The notes under the pieces: model-generated
What the model was told of the DNA's origin: nothing
What the model saw: the letters and a program-made list of their open reading frames with translations, nothing else
Database searches by the model: none
Part shown: piece by piece, positions 61,135 to 64,000 of the stretch
Layout: every line of letters starts with the position of its first letter
Numbering within the stretch: position 1 is the stretch's first letter
Source: an uncultured Muribaculaceae bacterium
GTDB taxonomy: Bacteria > Bacteroidota > Bacteroidia > Bacteroidales > Muribaculaceae
Direction: 5' to 3'
Assembly (NCBI GenBank): GCA_910579675.1
Contig: CAJTUF010000003.1
Coordinates: forward strand, 1-64,000
Length of the DNA stretch: 64,000 nt
Made by a program: the position numbers and the translations under genes

Positions 61135-64000
61135 ATGAGTAAGGAAAAGAAATTCTTGACTTGTGATGGTAACCAGGCTGCCGCTCATATCTCCTACATG
61201 TTTACGGAGGTTGCAGCAATCTACCCCATCACCCCGTCGTCCACCATGGCAGAGTATGTCGATGAGTGGTCAGCCCAGGGTCGTAAGAACATCTTCGGCG
61301 AGACTGTAATGGTGCAGGAGATGCAGAGCGAAGGCGGCGCCGCCGGTGCCGTTCACGGCTCGCTTCAGGCCGGTGCTCTCACCACGACATACACCGCCTC
61401 GCAGGGTCTGCTGCTGATGATCCCCAACATGTACAAGATCGCCGGCGAGCAGCTTCCCTGTGTGTTCCACGTGTCGGCACGTACCATCGCCGCCCACGCC
61501 CTGAGCATCTTCGGCGACCACTCCGACGTGATGGCCACCCGTCAGACCGGCTGCGCCATGCTGTGTGAAGGCTCGGTGCAGGAGGTAATGGACCTTGCCG
61601 GTGTGGCTCACCTGGCCACAATCAAGAGCCGCATTCCTTTCGTCAACTTCTTCGACGGCTTCCGCACCTCGCATGAGATCCAGAAGATCGAGCGCCTCGA
61701 CATCGAGGATCTCGAGCCGCTGCTCGACCGCGAGGCCCTCAACCGCTGGCGCCAGCAGGCCCTGAGCCCCGATGCACCCGTAGCCCGCGGCATGGCCGAG
61801 AACAGCGACGTATTCTTCCAGCACCGCGAGGCCTGCAACGGCGCCTACGACGCAGTGCCTGAGATCGTAGAGGAGTACATGGCCAAGATCTCCGAGATCA
61901 CCGGCCGCGAGTATCACCTCTTCAACTACTATGGCCACCCCGAGGCCGACCGCGTGATCGTGGCCATGGGTTCGGGCACACAGGCCGCCCAGGAAGCCAT
62001 CGACATCCTCATGGCCAAGGGCGAGAAGGTAGGTCTGGTGAGCGTTCACCTGTTCCGTCCGTTCTCGGTGAAGCACCTCCGTGCCGCCATCCCCGCCACC
62101 GTGAAGCGCATCGCAGTGCTCGACCGCACCAAGGAGCCCGGCGCCAATGGCGAGCCCCTCTATCTCGACGTATGCGAGGCCTACTACGGCGTTGAAAACG
62201 CTCCCGCTATCGTAGGCGGCCGCTTCGGTCTTGCCTCGAAGGACGTGACCCCCGCCCTGATCATCTCGGTGTACGACAACCTCGCCCTTCCCGAGCCCAA
62301 AAACCACTTCACCCTCGGCATCATCGACGATGTGACCTTCACCTCGCTTCCCCCGGTAGAGCCCATCGTGCTCGGCGGCTCGACCTACGAGGCTAAGTTC
62401 TACGGCCTCGGCGCCGACGGCACAGTAGGTGCCAACAAGAACTCGGTGAAGATCATCGGCGACAACACCAACAAGTATTGCCAGGCCTACTTCTCGTATG
62501 ACTCGAAGAAGAGCGGCGGCTTCACCTGCTCGCACCTCCGCTTCGGCGACGAGCCCATCCGCTCGACCTATCTGGTGACCACCCCCAACTTCGTTGCTTG
62601 CCACGTACAGGCTTACACCCATCTCTATGATGTGACCCGCGGCCTCCGCGACGGCGGCACCTTCCTGCTCAACACCATCTGGGAGGGCGAGGAGCTGGCC
62701 AAGAATCTCCCCAACAAGGTCAAGAAATACTTTGCCGACCACAACATCACCGTCTACTATATCAACGCCACCAAGATAGCACAGGAGATCGGTCTGGGCA
62801 ACCGCACCAACACCATCCTCCAGAGCGCCTTCTTCCGCATCACCGAGGTGATCCCCGTGGATCTCGCCGTTGAGCAGATGAAGAAGTTTATCGTCAAGAG
62901 CTATGGCAAGAAGGGTCAGGATATCGTCGACAAGAACTATGCCGCCGTTGACCGTGGCGACGAGTACAAGCGCCTCGATGTCGATCCCGCATGGAGCAAC
63001 CTCGGCCCCGATCCCGTAGTGGAGCGCAACGAGCCTAAGTTTGTGACCGATATCTGCCGCCCCATCAACGCTCAGGACGGCGATCTGCTCAAAGTGAGCG
63101 ACTTCCTGCCCTTTGCCGACGGCACCTGGCAGCAGTCGACCGCCAAGTATGAGCGTCGCGGTGTGGCCTCGTTTGTTCCCGAGTGGCTTGAAGAGAACTG
63201 TATCCAGTGCAACAAGTGTGCTTATGTATGTCCTCACGCCACCATCCGTCCGTTCCTTCTCGACGCTGCCGAGATGGAGGCCGCTCCCTTCGGCGATGCC
63301 GACACCCTTCCCGCTATCGGAAAGGGCCTCGAGGGTCTGCGCTTCATCCAGGCAGTCGATCCCCTCGACTGTCTCGGTTGCGGCAACTGTGCCGACGTTT
63401 GTCCCGGCAAGAAGGGCGTGAAGGCCCTCGTGATGAAGCCTCTGGAGAGCCAGCTCCCCGTACAGGCTTCGTGGGACTACTGTGTTGACCACGTTGCTTC
63501 CAAGCAGGATCGCGTCGACATCAAGCTCAATGTCAAGAACAGCCAGTTTGCCCGTCCTTACCTCGAATTCTCGGGTGCATGCTCGGGTTGCGGCGAGACT
63601 CCCTACACCAAGCTCATCACCCAGCTCTATGGCGACCACGAGATGATAGCCAACGCTACCGGTTGCTCGTCGATCTGGGCCGGTTCCGTTCCCTCGACTC
63701 CCTACACCTTCAACGAGAAGGGTCATGGTCCCGCCTGGGGCAACTCGCTCTTTGAAGACTTCGCAGAGTTTGGCCTCGGCATGTATATCGGCGCTGAGAA
63801 GCTCACCGCCCGCGTGGCAGAGATCATGAAGCGCGCCGTTTCGTGCCCCAACTGCAGCGACCGCATCCACGAGCTCGCCCAGCAGTGGCTCGACAACCAG
63901 ACCAACGCTGCTGTGACCCGCGCCGTTGCCGACGAGATTGTGCCTCTGGCCGAAGCATGCGGCTGCGACACCTGCCGCGAGCTCCTCACCGTGCGTCACT
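61135..64000 (+). CDS. nifJ: Pyruvate:ferredoxin (flavodoxin) oxidoreductase, 3'-truncated by window
   Basis: The enzyme oxidises pyruvate and CoA to acetyl-CoA and CO2, reducing ferredoxin. The frame is open to the window end, 955 of about 1,180 codons. The order of domains is that of single-chain PFOR. Domain I has FTEVAAIYPITPSSTMAEYV and QEMQSEGGAAGAVHGSLQAG. Domains II and III follow. Two ferredoxin clusters come next (CIQCNKCAYVCPHA at about 689; CLGCGNCADVCPGK at about 746). The TPP domain begins CSGCGETPYTKLI (about 816) and ANATGCSSIWAGS. The missing part should hold the remainder of the TPP domain and last cluster Cys. It marks strict anaerobic metabolism. Confidence 0.95.
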   Translation, partial: MSKEKKFLTCDGNQAAAHISYMFTEVAAIYPITPSSTMAEYVDEWSAQGRKNIFGETVMVQEMQSEGGAAGAVHGSLQAGALTTTYTASQGLLLMIPNMYKIAGEQLPCVFHVSARTIAAHALSIFGDHSDVMATRQTGCAMLCEGSVQEVMDLAGVAHLATIKSRIPFVNFFDGFRTSHEIQKIERLDIEDLEPLLDREALNRWRQQALSPDAPVARGMAENSDVFFQHREACNGAYDAVPEIVEEYMAKISEITGREYHLFNYYGHPEADRVIVAMGSGTQAAQEAIDILMAKGEKVGLVSVHLFRPFSVKHLRAAIPATVKRIAVLDRTKEPGANGEPLYLDVCEAYYGVENAPAIVGGRFGLASKDVTPALIISVYDNLALPEPKNHFTLGIIDDVTFTSLPPVEPIVLGGSTYEAKFYGLGADGTVGANKNSVKIIGDNTNKYCQAYFSYDSKKSGGFTCSHLRFGDEPIRSTYLVTTPNFVACHVQAYTHLYDVTRGLRDGGTFLLNTIWEGEELAKNLPNKVKKYFADHNITVYYINATKIAQEIGLGNRTNTILQSAFFRITEVIPVDLAVEQMKKFIVKSYGKKGQDIVDKNYAAVDRGDEYKRLDVDPAWSNLGPDPVVERNEPKFVTDICRPINAQDGDLLKVSDFLPFADGTWQQSTAKYERRGVASFVPEWLEENCIQCNKCAYVCPHATIRPFLLDAAEMEAAPFGDADTLPAIGKGLEGLRFIQAVDPLDCLGCGNCADVCPGKKGVKALVMKPLESQLPVQASWDYCVDHVASKQDRVDIKLNVKNSQFARPYLEFSGACSGCGETPYTKLITQLYGDHEMIANATGCSSIWAGSVPSTPYTFNEKGHGPAWGNSLFEDFAEFGLGMYIGAEKLTARVAEIMKRAVSCPNCSDRIHELAQQWLDNQTNAAVTRAVADEIVPLAEACGCDTCRELLTVRH

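Noticed and set aside
61270..63999. 909-codon open frame on the minus strand
   Set aside because: It is antisense to the PFOR gene and arises from GC-rich codon use; the plus-strand motifs are decisive.

Overview
The window reads as chromosome of a GC-rich Bacteroidales member, most likely a gut Muribaculaceae-type organism. Evidence: promoters of the Bacteroidota form (TTG, about 20 bases, TAnnTTTG), lipoproteins with Bacteroidota-style lipoboxes, NVEALA-type peptides paired with 6-bladed beta-propeller lipoproteins, a secreted protein with a type IX-like C-terminal signal, clostripain and tricorn peptidases, and pyruvate:ferredoxin oxidoreductase (an anaerobe marker). The genus is inferred from gene content only. 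I see no rRNA, tRNA or CRISPR array.

Layout. 0-0.5 kb: 3' end of an IS transposase. 0.6-12.1 kb (+): small lipoprotein, TrpB2-type tryptophan synthase beta, tricorn protease, GNAT, recF-dciA pair, thioesterase, deoC, GYF/CD225 and DUF2752 membrane proteins, MFS exporter, GlsB/YeaQ protein. 12.2-15.8 kb (-): clostripain lipoprotein, MscS channel, dGTPase. 16-21.5 kb (+): ROK kinase, Fe-S membrane protein, thyA-folA, propeller lipoprotein, rubrerythrin. 21.5-28.5 kb (-): pyrE, SRPBCC protein, Rieske-like lipoprotein, carboxynorspermidine-synthase-type dehydrogenase, then YfhO protein, methyltransferase-like stub and tyrosine recombinase chained by ATGA overlaps. 28.6-33.6 kb (-): large secreted protein, TPR protein and S24 repressor with a palindromic operator. 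33.6-41.8 kb: carbohydrate locus with DUF5107-TPR protein and sugar porter (-) divergent from AraC regulator and GH35 beta-galactosidase (+). 41.9-44.7 kb: histidine phosphatase and phosphate-selective-type porin, divergent. 44.7-48.1 kb: AT-richer accessory patch with two KilA-N genes behind the same 130-base leader and an S41 peptidase. 48.2-53.8 kb (-): cvpA then sufB-sufC-sufD-sufS for Fe-S cluster assembly. 53.9-57.8 kb (+): an orphan phage-like pair, a 670-residue protein and a large terminase whose conserved C-terminus is displaced into the -1 frame. 57.9-61.0 kb (+): two related promoter/NVEALA-peptide/propeller-lipoprotein units with deletions and a leftover gene tail. 61.0-64.0 kb (+): structured leader and the first 955 codons of pyruvate:ferredoxin oxidoreductase.

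The most unusual parts are the duplicated NVEALA/propeller units with stop-start coupling, the orphan terminase pair with a hidden C-terminus, the S24 repressor operator, and the repeated leader of the KilA-N genes. None can be called a new system from sequence alone.
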